Shown here: in pieces, positions 63,843 to 64,000 of the stretch
Position numbering within the stretch: the stretch's first letter is position 1
How the letters are laid out: each line of letters starts with the position of its first letter
Assembly: GCA_003170275.1 (NCBI GenBank)
Contig: PNAM01000110.1
Location: forward strand, 1 to 64,000
Source of the DNA: Myxococcales bacterium
GTDB taxonomy: Bacteria; Myxococcota_A; Polyangia; Palsa-1104
Direction: 5' to 3'
Length of the DNA stretch: 64,000 nucleotides
Made by a program: the position numbers and the translations under genes
The notes under the pieces: model-generated
What the model was told of the DNA's origin: nothing
Database searches by the model: none
Seen by the model: only the letters and a program-made list of their open reading frames with translations

Positions 63843-64000
63843 TCAGTGGTCGGCGTGGGCTTCGTTGCCGACGTCGATGCCGTACTGGGCGAGCTTGTTG
63901 TAGATGGAGCGCCGGCTGATGCCGAGCACCTCGGCGGTGGCGGTCTTGTTGCCGTCGTTGGCCTCGAGCGTACGCAGGATCACCTCGCGCTCGATCTGAT
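63843..64000 (-). CDS. NtrC-type sigma-54 activator 3, C-terminal fragment (cut by window edge)
   Basis: Only the last 52 codons are in the window, reading IEREVILRTLEANDGNKTATAEVLGISRRSIYNKLAQYGID and ending AHADH. This is the Fis-type DNA-binding helix-turn-helix at the C-terminus of sigma-54 activators, closely matching the end of activator 2 at 47325. The stop is TGA at 63845-63843. The upstream AAA+ part lies beyond the window, so the 5' limit is unknown. Confidence 0.85.
   Translation of the reverse strand, partial: QIEREVILRTLEANDGNKTATAEVLGISRRSIYNKLAQYGIDVGNEAHADH

Overview
The window is GC-rich with compact gene packing: many 4-bp ATGA/GTGA/TTGA overlaps, few spacers, and no tRNA, rRNA, IS element, prophage or CRISPR. 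The Cys-rich DLA-spacer lipoprotein, the abundance of NtrC-type sigma-54 activators and small two-component parts, the M. xanthus-like exopolysaccharide locus and the PilZ and RpoH-like proteins all point to a myxobacterium-like member of the Myxococcota (Polyangia-like). This assignment is inferred from gene content; no rRNA gene is present to confirm it.

Layout. 0-11.5 kb is housekeeping: UbiB/ABC1 kinase, giant Cys-rich lipoprotein, divergent def / ribA-mrp-hydrolase, a Lon-domain/DUF2203 pair, a TrpD2-like transferase, a pteridine-reductase-like SDR and a PilZ protein. 11.5-15.9 kb holds DUF3501-rubrerythrin, then a stand-alone receiver behind a sigma-54-like site, a heparinase-family protein and a phosphotransfer-only kinase fragment. 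15.9-19.3 kb holds two convergent transcripts: FMN-binding protein plus four-helix His-rich membrane protein, facing a degenerate cupredoxin lipoprotein plus outer-membrane porin. Both start at a near-identical Fur-like 15-bp palindrome placed just after a TTGAC-type promoter. This looks like one co-regulated envelope redox module, probably iron-responsive, and is the best candidate here for an undescribed system.

19.3-40.2 kb is one long minus-strand exopolysaccharide operon of 18 genes. It starts with a short OPX lipoprotein, a separate outer-membrane beta-barrel, a Wzz-type co-polymerase, a BY-kinase and the initiating sugar transferase. It continues with an epimerase-like protein lacking the catalytic Tyr/Lys, two GNAT/FemAB-like proteins, a DegT aminotransferase, a deacetylase, an O-antigen-ligase/polymerase, two AsnB amidotransferases and three glycosyltransferases, and ends in a Crp-family regulator and a pseudo-receiver. 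A sigma-54-like promoter lies in front. 40.4-49.5 kb is regulatory: an NtrC-type activator with a DUF4091 hydrolase-like protein and a methyltransferase; YqjD/YtxH-type small envelope proteins around an RpoH-like sigma factor, with a perfect 32-bp palindrome between the convergent ends; then a second NtrC-type activator with its soluble kinase.

49.5-63.3 kb is a minus-strand run: histidine kinase, TamB, TamA/BamA-like protein, HEAT protein, CehA-type PHP hydrolase, zinc-ribbon protein, a pseudo-histidine-kinase/receiver hybrid, a small membrane protein and FtsH. A second stand-alone receiver with a sigma-54-like site and the C-terminus of a third NtrC-type activator close the window. Start codons were chosen from ribosome-binding sites, conserved family N-termini and overlaps. 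Promoter and operator calls are pattern matches only.
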